From Shewanella sp. MBTL60-007 (lineage in GTDB: Bacteria > Pseudomonadota > Gammaproteobacteria > Enterobacterales > Shewanellaceae): 36,048 bases of DNA. A model generated the notes under the pieces. The model worked only from the letters and a program-made list of their open reading frames with translations, was not told where the DNA came from and did no database searches. Both the position numbers and the translations under genes were made by a program. Of this stretch, positions 1 through 6,587 are shown piece after piece. The number at the start of each line of letters is the position of its first letter. The first letter of the stretch is position 1. The DNA lies in assembly GCF_019654915.1 (NCBI RefSeq), contig NZ_BPET01000062.1, positions 1 through 36,048 of the forward strand, written 5' to 3'.

Positions 1-4
1 AATT

Positions 5-122
5 TGTCTGGAAACCATAGAGCTGTGGTCCCACCTGAATCCATTCCGAACTCAGAAGTGAAACACAGTATCGCCGATGGTAGTGTGGGGTCTCCCCATG
101 TGAGAGTAGGTCATTTCCAGGC
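5..122 (+). rRNA. rrf: 5S ribosomal RNA
   Basis: Large-subunit 5S rRNA, the last gene of an rRNA operon whose 16S and 23S genes lie to the left of the window. The hallmark stretches are present: GTGGTCCCACCTGA, CCGAACTCAGAAGTGAAAC, CGCCGATGGTAGTGTGGGG and TCTCCCC. The ends pair as helix I (TGTCTGGAA near 5 with TTCCAGGC at 115-122). The length of about 118 nt is normal. A Rho-independent terminator begins about 13 nt later. The exact 5' and 3' ends are placed by helix pairing and may be off by one or two bases. Confidence 0.96.
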
Positions 123-134
123 GCCAAATACACG

Positions 135-166
135 AAAAAGCCCGCTACGATGTAGCGGGCTTTTTT
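135..166 (+). terminator. Rho-independent terminator after 5S rRNA
   Basis: AAAAAGCCCGCTAC and GTAGCGGGCTTTTTT form a perfect stem with a tiny loop and a T run. It ends the rRNA operon transcript. Confidence 0.93.
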
Positions 167-172
167 CGTTAT

Positions 173-292
173 TGCCTGGAAAGATGACCGAACGAACATG
201 GGGAAGTAGAGAGTGCATGCGAAGCATGCTTCAAATCATGTGATAGTAGGGTGAACGCGGAGAGCTTGCTCGAAGCTGGTCATTTCCAGGCT
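173..292 (+). other. 5S-rRNA-like 120-nt element (possible 5S pseudogene or structured RNA)
   Basis: This element lies between two terminators just downstream of the 5S gene. It begins TGCCTGGAAA and ends GGTCATTTCCAGGC; the last 14 bases are identical to the end of the real 5S gene. Its 120-nt span equals the size of 5S rRNA. The termini pair in an 8-bp helix (174-181 with 284-291), continued by 6 bp (184-189 with 278-283) across a 2-nt bulge. Two inner hairpins follow, at 215-229 (GCATGC-GAA-GCATGC) and 263-277 (AGCTT/AAGCT). This gives a closing stem with two arms, as in 5S rRNA, but the conserved 5S interior is missing. It may be a decayed or recombined 5S copy, or an unrelated RNA that kept 5S ends. 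Confidence 0.45.
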
Positions 293-323
293 TCAAATTA
301 AGTGAACTTTAAATTAAGTGAAG

Positions 324-364
324 AAGCCACCTACCCTTATATGATAAAAGCAGGTGGCTTTTGT
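324..364 (+). terminator. Rho-independent terminator
   Basis: AAGCCACCT and AGGTGGCTT form a 9-bp stem around an AT-rich loop, followed by TTTGTGT. It probably acts as a back-up terminator for the rRNA operon or ends the 5S-like element. The stem resembles that of the dacA terminator near 4485-4508. Confidence 0.75.
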
Positions 365-1000
365 GTATAGGAAGTACTTATCCTCGAATGCCATGGATGG
401 CATAGGAGAGGAGTTGCGTTTGGGCGTTTGTAAAATATTGAACGCTAACTTATCTAGAATACAGCTACCCGTTAAGGTGACTGCTTCACTTAAAGTAGGT
501 AGTAGGCATAAATGCCTCCCCTCGACGTCGAGCCATCGCTATGTTTGGTTTGAAGCTTTATTCGTAGACTTCTGAGCTTCCCACTTTGCAAGCTCCCTGT
601 ACAAAGGTTTGTTTTATATTCTTGTGTCTCGTTAGAGAGCGTATGGTCTTCGCAATCTCACCATACATTCTGCTCTAAAGCTTAGTTGCTTTTACTCGGG
701 CTAGGCAGCTCTTGAATGTATTTATACTAAAAAGAAGGGGCACTCTTATATGTAAGCTTAACTGCTGGCTAGCTACGCCTCTCGCTCTCTATTTACTCCC
801 GCAGCGCCAGTATTCATATGGTGAGCATTCTTGCAGATGTTAGGGTTGCGTCTTGGAGATTATGAGCTATATAAGGCGTGTTATATCCTCTTAGCAAAAT
901 ACAGGGGTGGAGAGTTATGTGAACGCATATATTTTAGCTTTTAATGTTTAAAGCATGCACTAAATGCTTGAAAAAGCCGCAGGCGGTGGGTTTTCGTTAA
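365..1000. other. Intergenic stretch with no recognisable gene
   Basis: About 640 bp between the rRNA operon terminators and the first tRNA-Trp promoter. No open frame has a plausible ribosome binding site, codon pattern or familiar protein sequence, and I see no tRNA-like, rRNA-like or transposon-like sequence. It may hold decayed sequence or an unrecognised small RNA. Confidence 0.6.
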
Positions 1001-1007
1001 AAAGTAC

Positions 1008-1036
1008 TTTACCTTTTGGGCTATGTTACGCAAAAT
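1008..1036 (+). promoter_or_regulatory. Promoter of first tRNA-Trp gene
   Basis: -35 TTTACC (1008-1013), 17-bp spacer, -10 CAAAAT (1031-1036). This places transcription start a few bases before the tRNA 5' end at 1050. The same arrangement recurs in front of the second tRNA-Trp copy, where the -10 is better (CATAAT). Confidence 0.6.
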
Positions 1037-1049
1037 GCACCTCATCAAC

Positions 1050-1126
1050 AGGGGTATAGTTCCAATTGGTAGAACAGCGGTCTCCAAAACCGATGGTTGC
1101 GAGTTCGAGTCTTGCTACCCCTGCCA
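1050..1126 (+). tRNA. tRNA-Trp (CCA anticodon), copy 1
   Basis: A 77-nt cloverleaf starting AGGGGTATAGTTC and ending CTACCCCTGCCA. The 3' CCA is encoded, the T-loop is GTTCGAGTC, and the anticodon CCA lies in TCTCCAAAAC. It reads UGG. An almost identical second copy lies 266 bp downstream. Confidence 0.97.
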
Positions 1127-1135
1127 AATTTAGAG

Positions 1136-1162
1136 AAAGCCGAGCATTAGCTCGGCTTTTTT
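1136..1162 (+). terminator. Terminator of tRNA-Trp copy 1
   Basis: AAAGCCGAG-CATTAG-CTCGGCTTTTTT: 9-bp stem plus T run, starting 10 nt after the CCA end. The same hairpin follows copy 2. Confidence 0.92.
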
Positions 1163-1273
1163 GCATCTATAATTTATCTCTCTATCAATGTTTAGCTTTG
1201 TCCAAACATCTGGAGTATTACACTGGTTTTGAGCGAAAAATCTGCAGTCGGCGGCCTTTATCTTAAAAAGTAC

Positions 1274-1302
1274 TTTACCTTTTAGGGTTGTTTAAGCATA
1301 AT
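1274..1302 (+). promoter_or_regulatory. Promoter of second tRNA-Trp gene
   Basis: -35 TTTACC (1274-1279), 17-bp spacer, -10 CATAAT (1297-1302), ending 13 bp before the tRNA. The -35 sits in the block AAAAAGTACTTTACCTTTT, which is shared exactly with copy 1. Confidence 0.68.
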
Positions 1303-1315
1303 GCGTTCCAACAAC

Positions 1316-1392
1316 AGGGGTATAGTTCCAATTGGTAGAACAGCGGTCTCCAAAACCGATGGTTGCGAGTTCGAGTCTTGCTACCCCTGCCA
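1316..1392 (+). tRNA. tRNA-Trp (CCA anticodon), copy 2
   Basis: The mature tRNA sequence is identical to copy 1 (77 nt, encoded CCA, anticodon CCA). The promoter block upstream and the terminator downstream are duplicated with it, so the whole transcription unit was duplicated in tandem with a 266-bp period. The spacer sequence between promoter and tRNA has diverged. Confidence 0.97.
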
Positions 1393-1399
1393 AATTCAG

Positions 1400-1427
1400 A
1401 AAAAGCCGAGCATTAGCTCGGCTTTTT
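1400..1427 (+). terminator. Terminator of tRNA-Trp copy 2
   Basis: AAAAAGCCGAG-CATTAG-CTCGGCTTTTT: the same hairpin and loop as after copy 1. Confidence 0.92.
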
Positions 1428-1553
1428 CGTATCTGCGATTTGCCATTATATCTGAAGCCATGGATATATAGGATAGCCGTTTGAGTCGCTTCACTTAGGC
1501 ATAGACTAGCTGCTATGCTCCTTATTGTGTTAAATCCTTTTGGTCGAGTCTTA

Positions 1554-1907
1554 ATGAAAACAAGTGCATATTTAGACGCTATGGGCATTGTGCGGTGGAA
1601 AAAGGCCGTCCCGCCATCAGAGGTGTTGACTGTACTGGTTAATCCACTGCGGATTAACGATGTTAGTAGTCCTATCATCAGTACGGTACTTAGTATGTTA
1701 GGTCATGACATCGCTAATTGTCGTTTCGCTGTGCGTGCTCAACCGGGCAGCACAATTATATGGGATATGCGAGGTAAGCAGGCCGTATCTAATAATGACG
1801 AGATCTTGGTTTCAGCACCAATTAATGAGCTAGAAGCTAAAGCTGAAGCCAAAAAAGCTCTGTGGCTTAATATGCAGCCCTTTCTGGCACAAAAGGATAA
1901 TTCATGA
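1554..1907 (+). CDS. holD: DNA polymerase III psi subunit HolD
   Basis: The psi subunit links the clamp loader to the chi subunit and single-stranded DNA binding protein at the replication fork. The N-terminus reads YLDAMGIVRWKK, matching the family pattern of a short LGI.W segment. It is followed by a region resembling LVMVAND...LTDPLVSDVL of the E. coli protein as I recall it (here LTVLVNPLRINDVSSPIIS). The chosen ATG gives 117 aa, close to the usual length of about 130. An upstream in-frame ATG at 1515 would add 13 residues that do not resemble the family. The stop overlaps the start of rimI (1904), the holD-rimI pairing known from enterics. HolD diverges fast, so the neighbour supports the call. 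Confidence 0.85.
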   Translation: MKTSAYLDAMGIVRWKKAVPPSEVLTVLVNPLRINDVSSPIISTVLSMLGHDIANCRFAVRAQPGSTIIWDMRGKQAVSNNDEILVSAPINELEAKAEAKKALWLNMQPFLAQKDNS

Positions 1908-2341
1908 ACCTTATTGAGTTAAGTGAGAGCTTCGCTCCTCAAATGACTTCTATTGCGGCTAAAGCGCATAGCCATCCTATGTCAGAAGCGAGTATCAGAA
2001 GCTGTTTTGGTGATCTGTATAGCAGCTTTGGGGTATTTGATAGTGACAAGTTGTGTGGCTTTGCAATTTTGCATCAGATTTTCGAAGATGCGACCCTAAT
2101 GGATATTTGTGTCGACCCTAGTTATCAGGGGAGAGGCTTTGGTAAGGCGCTGCTAAACGCTGTAATAGCTATAGCGAAAGACAGAGGTGCTGAGGTATTA
2201 CTGCTGGAGGTGAGGCAATCAGGCGGCACTGCTAGAGCTTTATATGAAACACTAGGCTTCGAAACAACAGGTGTTCGTAAGGGCTACTATAAGACTGAGG
2301 CTGGCAGTGAAGATGCGATACTGATGCAGTTGTCGTTATAA
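1904..2341 (+). CDS. rimI: Ribosomal-protein-S18-alanine N-acetyltransferase RimI
   Basis: A GNAT-fold enzyme (145 aa) that acetylates the N-terminal alanine of ribosomal protein S18 using acetyl-CoA. The acetyl-CoA loop is visible in VDPSYQGRGFGKALLNAV (around residues 70-87), followed by the RimI-typical LLLEVRQS...ALYETLGF. The Glu of LEVR and the Tyr of ALYETLGF correspond to the proposed catalytic acid and base. The family usually has Asn after LEVRxS; here the sequence is SGGTA, a small deviation. It overlaps holD by 4 nt (ATGA), which suggests translational coupling. A bidirectional terminator lies 27 bp beyond the stop. Confidence 0.93.
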   Translation: MNLIELSESFAPQMTSIAAKAHSHPMSEASIRSCFGDLYSSFGVFDSDKLCGFAILHQIFEDATLMDICVDPSYQGRGFGKALLNAVIAIAKDRGAEVLLLEVRQSGGTARALYETLGFETTGVRKGYYKTEAGSEDAILMQLSL

Positions 2342-2367
2342 TTCATATCGATTTCTGAAGTGAAAAT

Positions 2368-2394
2368 AAAAATAGCGCCATTGGCGCTATTTTT
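2368..2394. terminator. Bidirectional terminator between rimI and lipA
   Basis: AAAAATAGCGCCA and TGGCGCTATTTTT are perfect inverted repeats with A and T tracts on both sides. The site can therefore end both the converging holD-rimI (+) and lipB-lipA (-) transcripts. Confidence 0.9.
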
Positions 2395-2422
2395 CTATCT
2401 GTAGTCATTAGCAGGGCTTAGA

Positions 2423-3388
2423 TTACTTAACTTCTTTGCCTTGCGCCTGAAGGTCGGCATGGTAGCTAGAGCGAACTAGCGGACCACAAGCAGCATGAGT
2501 AAAGCCGATGCTTTCGGCGAGCTCTTTAAGTTCATCAAATTCCGCAGGAGAGACATAGCGCTCAACTGGTAGGTGGAACTTAGACGGCTGCAGATATTGA
2601 CCTAGGGTTAGCATTTCTACCTTGTGCGCGCGTAGATCATGCAAGACCTGAGCAATTTCTTCGTTACTTTCACCAAGGCCCATCATTAGCCCCGATTTTG
2701 TCGGAATATTAGGGTGGCGATCTTTAAACTTCTTCAATAGATCCAATGACCATTGATAGTTAGCACCTGGACGCGCTTTGCGGTAGTGCATTGGCGCTGT
2801 CTCTAGATTGTGGTTAAACACATCTGGTGGCTCGGTGGCCAAGATTTCAAGTGCTGCATCAATACGGCCGCGAAAATCCGGTACTAAGGTTTCAATCTTA
2901 ATCTCTGGATTGAGCAGGCGAATTTCACGAATACAATCAGCAAAATGCTGAGCGCCGCCGTCACGTAAGTCATCACGGTCAACTGAGGTGATGACAACAT
3001 ACTTAAGCTTCATATCTTTGATGGTCTGTGCAAGCTTCTTCGGCTCCTCAGCGTCAGGCTTGAGTGGACGACCATGAGCCACATCGCAGAATGGACAGCG
3101 ACGAGTACAGATGGCACCTAAGATCATGAAGGTCGCAGTACCGTGGTTAAAACACTCTGATAGGTTGGGGCAAGATGCTTCTTCACAAACAGAGTGTAAG
3201 CCGTTTTTGCGCAGGGCTTGTTTGATATCTGTAATGCGTTGATTTGAAGCTGGTAACTTAACACGTAACCAGTCAGGCTTTCTTAGCATAGTGTCACGCT
3301 CTGATGGCACCACCTTAACAGGGATGCGGGAAACCTTTTCTGCGTCTCTAAGTTTGACGCCAGGTTGTAATCTTTCAGGCCTATTCAT
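2423..3388 (-). CDS. lipA: Lipoyl synthase LipA
   Basis: Radical SAM enzyme (321 aa) that inserts two sulfur atoms into octanoyl groups on lipoyl domains of 2-oxoacid dehydrogenases and the glycine cleavage H protein. Both iron-sulfur clusters are visible. The sacrificial auxiliary cluster uses Cys68, Cys73 and Cys79 (CEEASCPNLSEC); the radical SAM cluster uses Cys94, Cys98 and Cys101 (CTRRCPFC). The C-terminal RSSYHAD carries the conserved serine that ligates the auxiliary cluster. It starts inside the 3' end of lipB (8-bp overlap), so the two are co-translated. LipB supplies its octanoylated substrate. Confidence 0.97.
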   Translation of the reverse strand: MNRPERLQPGVKLRDAEKVSRIPVKVVPSERDTMLRKPDWLRVKLPASNQRITDIKQALRKNGLHSVCEEASCPNLSECFNHGTATFMILGAICTRRCPFCDVAHGRPLKPDAEEPKKLAQTIKDMKLKYVVITSVDRDDLRDGGAQHFADCIREIRLLNPEIKIETLVPDFRGRIDAALEILATEPPDVFNHNLETAPMHYRKARPGANYQWSLDLLKKFKDRHPNIPTKSGLMMGLGESNEEIAQVLHDLRAHKVEMLTLGQYLQPSKFHLPVERYVSPAEFDELKELAESIGFTHAACGPLVRSSYHADLQAQGKEVK

Positions 3389-4046
3389 ATGACTCTGGTA
3401 ATCCTTGGTGGTGAACTAGCTTATCTAAACCGAGTTCTTGGCTGAGGGTTTCAATCAGTTGGGCACCAGCTTCTTCAACAGTTTGTGGTCCACCTAGCTG
3501 TTTGCATTGGATCATTTCCATGCCTGCATAACCACAAGGGTTTATACGCTGGAAGGGTGACATATCCATGTCGACATTGAGGGCCAGTCCGTGGAAAGAG
3601 CACCCTTTTCGGATCCTAAGACCGAGGGAGGCGATCTTGCGTTCTTCAACATAAACACCTGGCGCATCAGCTTTGGCATAGGCCTCAATTTGATAGCGCT
3701 TTAGCATGTTGATGATACTCTGTTCAATATGGGTGACGAGTTGACGTACACCCACTTTGAGCCTTTTAATATCGAGAAGAGGATACACAACAAGCTGGCC
3801 TGGACCGTGATACGTCACTTGCCCACCGCGGTCGACCTGAATAACAGGAATATCACCTGGATTTAGGATGTGCTCACTTTTACCGGCTTGGCCTTGAGTG
3901 AATACCGGCGTATGTTCAACAATCCAGATCTCGTCTGGACTGTTCTCATCGCGATTATCTGTGTAGTGCTGCATCGCGTGCCACACTGATTCGTAATCTT
4001 GCTTACCTAGATGGCGAATATGCAAAGCGTTGTCGTACAAGGGCAA
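3381..4046 (-). CDS. lipB: Octanoyl-ACP:protein octanoyltransferase LipB
   Basis: Transfers octanoate from acyl carrier protein to lipoyl domains, the first step of endogenous lipoate synthesis. Family signatures: RGGQVTYHGPGQ (about residues 73-84), the catalytic Lys137 in ERKIASLGLRI, and Cys171 in NPCGYAGM, which forms the acyl-thioester. The start is a TTG at 4044-4046 with GAGGGG just upstream. A second TTG two codons later (4040) gives an N-terminus that aligns better with the E. coli protein, so the start is uncertain by two codons. The leader carries a perfect TATAAT and a near-consensus CRP site. Confidence 0.95.
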   Translation of the reverse strand: MPLYDNALHIRHLGKQDYESVWHAMQHYTDNRDENSPDEIWIVEHTPVFTQGQAGKSEHILNPGDIPVIQVDRGGQVTYHGPGQLVVYPLLDIKRLKVGVRQLVTHIEQSIINMLKRYQIEAYAKADAPGVYVEERKIASLGLRIRKGCSFHGLALNVDMDMSPFQRINPCGYAGMEMIQCKQLGGPQTVEEAGAQLIETLSQELGLDKLVHHQGLPESYE

Positions 4047-4074
4047 CCTCTCCCCTCAAATATTTGTGCGGGCT

Positions 4075-4103
4075 ATTATACGCTTCAAAATGATAAATGT
4101 AAT
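4075..4103 (-). promoter_or_regulatory. Promoter of lipBA
   Basis: On the minus strand a perfect -10 TATAAT (complement of 4075-4080) lies about 30 bp before the lipB start. With a 17-bp spacer the -35 position reads ATTACA (4098-4103), a weak hexamer that falls inside the CRP-like palindrome. A weak -35 with a strong -10 is common in activator-dependent promoters. Confidence 0.6.
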
Positions 4104-4116
4104 ACAGATCACATTT
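4095..4116. promoter_or_regulatory. Predicted CRP (cAMP receptor protein) binding site upstream of lipBA
   Basis: The 22-bp site has left half AAATGTAATAC and right half AGATCACATTT. It differs from the classic consensus (AAATGTGATCT / AGATCACATTT) at 3 of 22 positions, all in the left half. It lies in a larger perfect palindrome with 10-bp arms TGATAAATGT and ACATTTATCA (4091-4120). Its centre is about 37-38 bp before the start of transcription inferred from the -10, so it overlaps the -35 region. A class II-like activator site or a repressing site are both possible. Confidence 0.65.
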
Positions 4117-4134
4117 ATCAGTAGTGATTAATAT

Positions 4135-4401
4135 TTATAGTACGCGTTTAACGCCTTCAATTGCCGCAAATTGAGTGTAAAGCTTCTCAATGTGCTCTTT
4201 GCTTGTTACCGTTACGCGAATAGTCACCGAGTTGTAGGTACCCTTGCTTGACGCTTTTGTGGTTGGTGCATAATCGCCTGGAGCTAGGCTTTGAGCCACT
4301 GCAACAACGCGGTCAGCTAGCGTATCGCTTGCGTCACCAACAATTTTAAATGGAAAAGATGCAGGAAATTCCATTAACTCATCAAATTTTGTATCTAACA
4401 T
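4135..4401 (-). CDS. ybeD: YbeD family protein (DUF493)
   Basis: A small soluble protein (88 aa) of the DUF493/UPF0250 family, which has an ACT-like fold and sits between dacA and lipB in many gammaproteobacteria. The family pattern is visible: LMEFPASFPFKIVG near the N-terminus, then SSKGTYNSVTIRVTVTSKEHIEKLYTQFAAIEGVKRVL at the C-terminus. The function is not established; conserved position beside lipB and dacA hints at a regulatory role but does not prove one. A separate promoter (-10 TATAAT at 4444-4449) and the upstream dacA terminator suggest its own transcript. Confidence 0.93.
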   Translation of the reverse strand: MLDTKFDELMEFPASFPFKIVGDASDTLADRVVAVAQSLAPGDYAPTTKASSKGTYNSVTIRVTVTSKEHIEKLYTQFAAIEGVKRVL

Positions 4402-4443
4402 TTTTTACTCTCAAAGATTTCAATATTCACTAATATGGTGGCA

Positions 4444-4449
4444 ATTATA
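4444..4449 (-). promoter_or_regulatory. -10 element of probable ybeD promoter
   Basis: The minus strand reads TATAAT about 42 bp before the ybeD ATG and just after the dacA terminator. I do not see a good -35, so only the -10 box is called. Confidence 0.4.
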
Positions 4450-4484
4450 CCTAATTCAAGGGAAGTTAGCTTGGATAAAACGAA

Positions 4485-4508
4485 AGAAGCCACCCTAAGG
4501 TGGCTTCT
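4485..4508 (-). terminator. Terminator of dacA
   Basis: On the minus strand AGAAGCCACC and GGTGGCTTCT form a 10-bp stem with a 4-nt loop, followed by TTCGTTTT. It begins 18 bp after the dacA stop. Confidence 0.82.
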
Positions 4509-4526
4509 TGCTGTACTGAGTATGGT

Positions 4527-5699
4527 TTAGCTAAACCAACCTGCAAACATCTGCTTAAAGTAATCCAATAATTGGCTAAACCAGCTGCCTTCGTTCACTT
4601 CTTGTAGCGTTACAAGTGGGAACTGAGCGATATCTTTTCCGTTTAACTGGAAGTAGATACGACCAACAGTTTCACCTTTAGCGATTGGCGCATTAAGCTC
4701 TTTGGTTAGCTCAAAGTTTGCTTGTAGGTTCTTAGCTTGACCGCGGCTAATGGTAATTGGTGTATCGGTAACTACGCCCAAATCAATCGTTTCACGATCG
4801 CCATACCAGATTTTTTGAGTTACAAAAGTGTCGCCAGCCTTGTATGGAGTTACGGTTTCAAAGAAACGGAAACCGTAGTTAAGTAACTTTTTACTCTCAG
4901 CTTTACGGGCCGCTTCACTCTTAGTGCCCATTACAACAGAGATTAGTCGCATACCGTCTTTGGTCGCTGAAGTCACAAGGTTAAAACCAGCGCCTGAAGT
5001 GTGGCCGGTCTTGATGCCGTCAACGCTTAGGCTTTTATCCCATAGTAAACCGTTACGGTTATACTGCTTGATACCGTTATAGGTAAATGATTTCTCTTTA
5101 TAAACCGCATACTCATCAGGCACATCACGAATAATCGCCGCACCTAGAATCGCCATATCGTAGGCAGTACTCTTGTGGTTATCAGAGTCTAGGCCGTGGC
5201 TGTTTTCAAAATAGCTATCCTGCATACCTAGCTGCTTAGCCCATGAGTTCATTAGATCTACGAAACCATCTTCTGTACCCGCAATGTGCTCAGCCATCGC
5301 CACACAAGCATCGTTACCCGATTGAATGATAATGCCCTTGTTTAGATCTTCTACAGTGACTTTTTTACCCACTTCAATAAACATCTTTGAAGAATCAGGG
5401 AAGTTCTTAGACCAAGCTTTCTTACTGATGGTCACTTCGTCAGATGGTGACACATTGCCGACTTTAATCTCATGACCGATGACGTAGCTGGTCATCATCT
5501 TAGTCAAGCTGGCTGGGTTTAGGCTTTCGTAAGCGTTTTCCTCAGCGATGATCTGTCCGGTGTTGTAGTCCATCAGCACATAGGCCTTTGCTGCAACAGT
5601 GGGTGCATTTGGAGTAACGACGGGGGCCGCATGTGCTGATAAGGCGGCGACAGAGGTCGCGAACAAAAATGTTTTTAATGGTTTGTTCAATAAATTCAT
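4527..5699 (-). CDS. dacA: D-alanyl-D-alanine carboxypeptidase (PBP5/6 type)
   Basis: Periplasmic penicillin-binding protein (390 aa) that trims the terminal D-Ala from peptidoglycan pentapeptides. A signal peptide runs to about residue 24 (ALSAHA). The active-site motifs are present: Ser64-Leu-Thr-Lys67 (SLTK), Ser127-Gly-Asn (SGN) and Lys230-Thr-Gly (KTG). A PBP5 C-terminal beta domain follows, and the last residues (FSQLLDYFKQMFAGWFS) form the amphipathic helix that tethers PBP5 to the outer face of the inner membrane. It has its own terminator, and a 105-bp gap separates it from rlpA. Neighbouring genes of elongation and wall turnover fit this role. Confidence 0.96.
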   Translation of the reverse strand: MNLLNKPLKTFLFATSVAALSAHAAPVVTPNAPTVAAKAYVLMDYNTGQIIAEENAYESLNPASLTKMMTSYVIGHEIKVGNVSPSDEVTISKKAWSKNFPDSSKMFIEVGKKVTVEDLNKGIIIQSGNDACVAMAEHIAGTEDGFVDLMNSWAKQLGMQDSYFENSHGLDSDNHKSTAYDMAILGAAIIRDVPDEYAVYKEKSFTYNGIKQYNRNGLLWDKSLSVDGIKTGHTSGAGFNLVTSATKDGMRLISVVMGTKSEAARKAESKKLLNYGFRFFETVTPYKAGDTFVTQKIWYGDRETIDLGVVTDTPITISRGQAKNLQANFELTKELNAPIAKGETVGRIYFQLNGKDIAQFPLVTLQEVNEGSWFSQLLDYFKQMFAGWFS

Positions 5700-5804
5700 A
5701 TTAATAATGCACGTCTTAATAAGTTGAGGTATGAAGAAAGTGTAATTCCCATGAGTATAACATTAGTGGACAAGGGAATTCAGCGTTGGTTCATTAATCT
5801 TGGT

Positions 5805-6587
5805 TCATTCTGTAAGCAGGTAACTTTGAGGGTAACCCTCTTGTTTTAACTTCTCGGTGAGCTTGTTAGCTAGCTGTACTTGCCCGATAGGCCCGAGCTG
5901 TAACCTGTAGAGGTTATTTGCACTCTGCACACGGCTTTTAACCTGATACTTCTGCTCTAAGCTATTGGCGAGGCTGTCTAATCGCGCTTTATTCGATGAG
6001 GCGACTACTTGGATATAGTGCAGCTCAGTACCTTTTAGTTCGGCCAGCGCTGTAGATTCTGGATTGGCAATATAGATCACCTCCAAGCTCACGTTTGCGG
6101 TACCTGTTTTTAACATATCCAGACGGTGAGCGGCTGCGTAGGATAGATCGATAATGCGATTCTCATGAAATGGTCCTCTATCGTTTACTCGTACTATGAC
6201 GGTCTTATCATTCTTAAGATTCGTCACCTTCACATAACTAGGCAGTGGTAAGGTTTTATGGGCGGCAGACATGGAGTACATGTCATAGGTTTCACCGTTA
6301 GAGGTAAGGTGGCCATGAAACTTGGCGCCATACCAAGAGGCTATGCCTTTCTCTGCATAACCTTCGCCCGTATCCATCACCTGATAAGTTTTGCCTAAAA
6401 CCGTATAGTGCTTTTTATTGCCGCCACGGCTATAGGGCTCATATTTAGGGTGAGCGTCTTCAACCTTAGTGACATCAGGAGCAGAGGTCGGTGCTTTATC
6501 GTCATCAAGCTCGTAGCGCCCACCACTAGAACATGCGGCGAGGGTGGCAGTTAAAAGCAAGATGGCGAGAGTATTATTGCGTGGCAT
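5805..6587 (-). CDS. rlpA: Septal ring lytic transglycosylase, RlpA family lipoprotein
   Basis: Outer-membrane lipoprotein (260 aa). A lipobox LAAC puts the lipidated Cys at residue 19. The double-psi beta-barrel domain spans about residues 78-170 (GIASWYGAKFHG...VRVNDRGPF) and includes the Asp of NDRGPF tied to lytic transglycosylase activity on stem-less glycan in Pseudomonas RlpA. A SPOR domain (about 185-260, LHYIQVVASSNKARL...YRLQLGP) would bind denuded septal peptidoglycan. The protein is shorter than the E. coli homologue because the linker is short. Its start overlaps the mltB stop by 14 bp, so the two are coupled. Confidence 0.94.
   Translation of the reverse strand: MPRNNTLAILLLTATLAACSSGGRYELDDDKAPTSAPDVTKVEDAHPKYEPYSRGGNKKHYTVLGKTYQVMDTGEGYAEKGIASWYGAKFHGHLTSNGETYDMYSMSAAHKTLPLPSYVKVTNLKNDKTVIVRVNDRGPFHENRIIDLSYAAAHRLDMLKTGTANVSLEVIYIANPESTALAELKGTELHYIQVVASSNKARLDSLANSLEQKYQVKSRVQSANNLYRLQLGPIGQVQLANKLTEKLKQEGYPQSYLLTE

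Noticed and set aside
4..243. Open frame of 79 codons over the 5S gene and terminator
   Set aside because: It lies entirely over rRNA, the terminator hairpin and the 5S-like element; no ribosome site and no protein resemblance.
1292..1678. Minus-strand open frame of 128 codons across tRNA-Trp copy 2 and holD
   Set aside because: It runs through a tRNA gene and the coding strand of holD; a shadow of real features.
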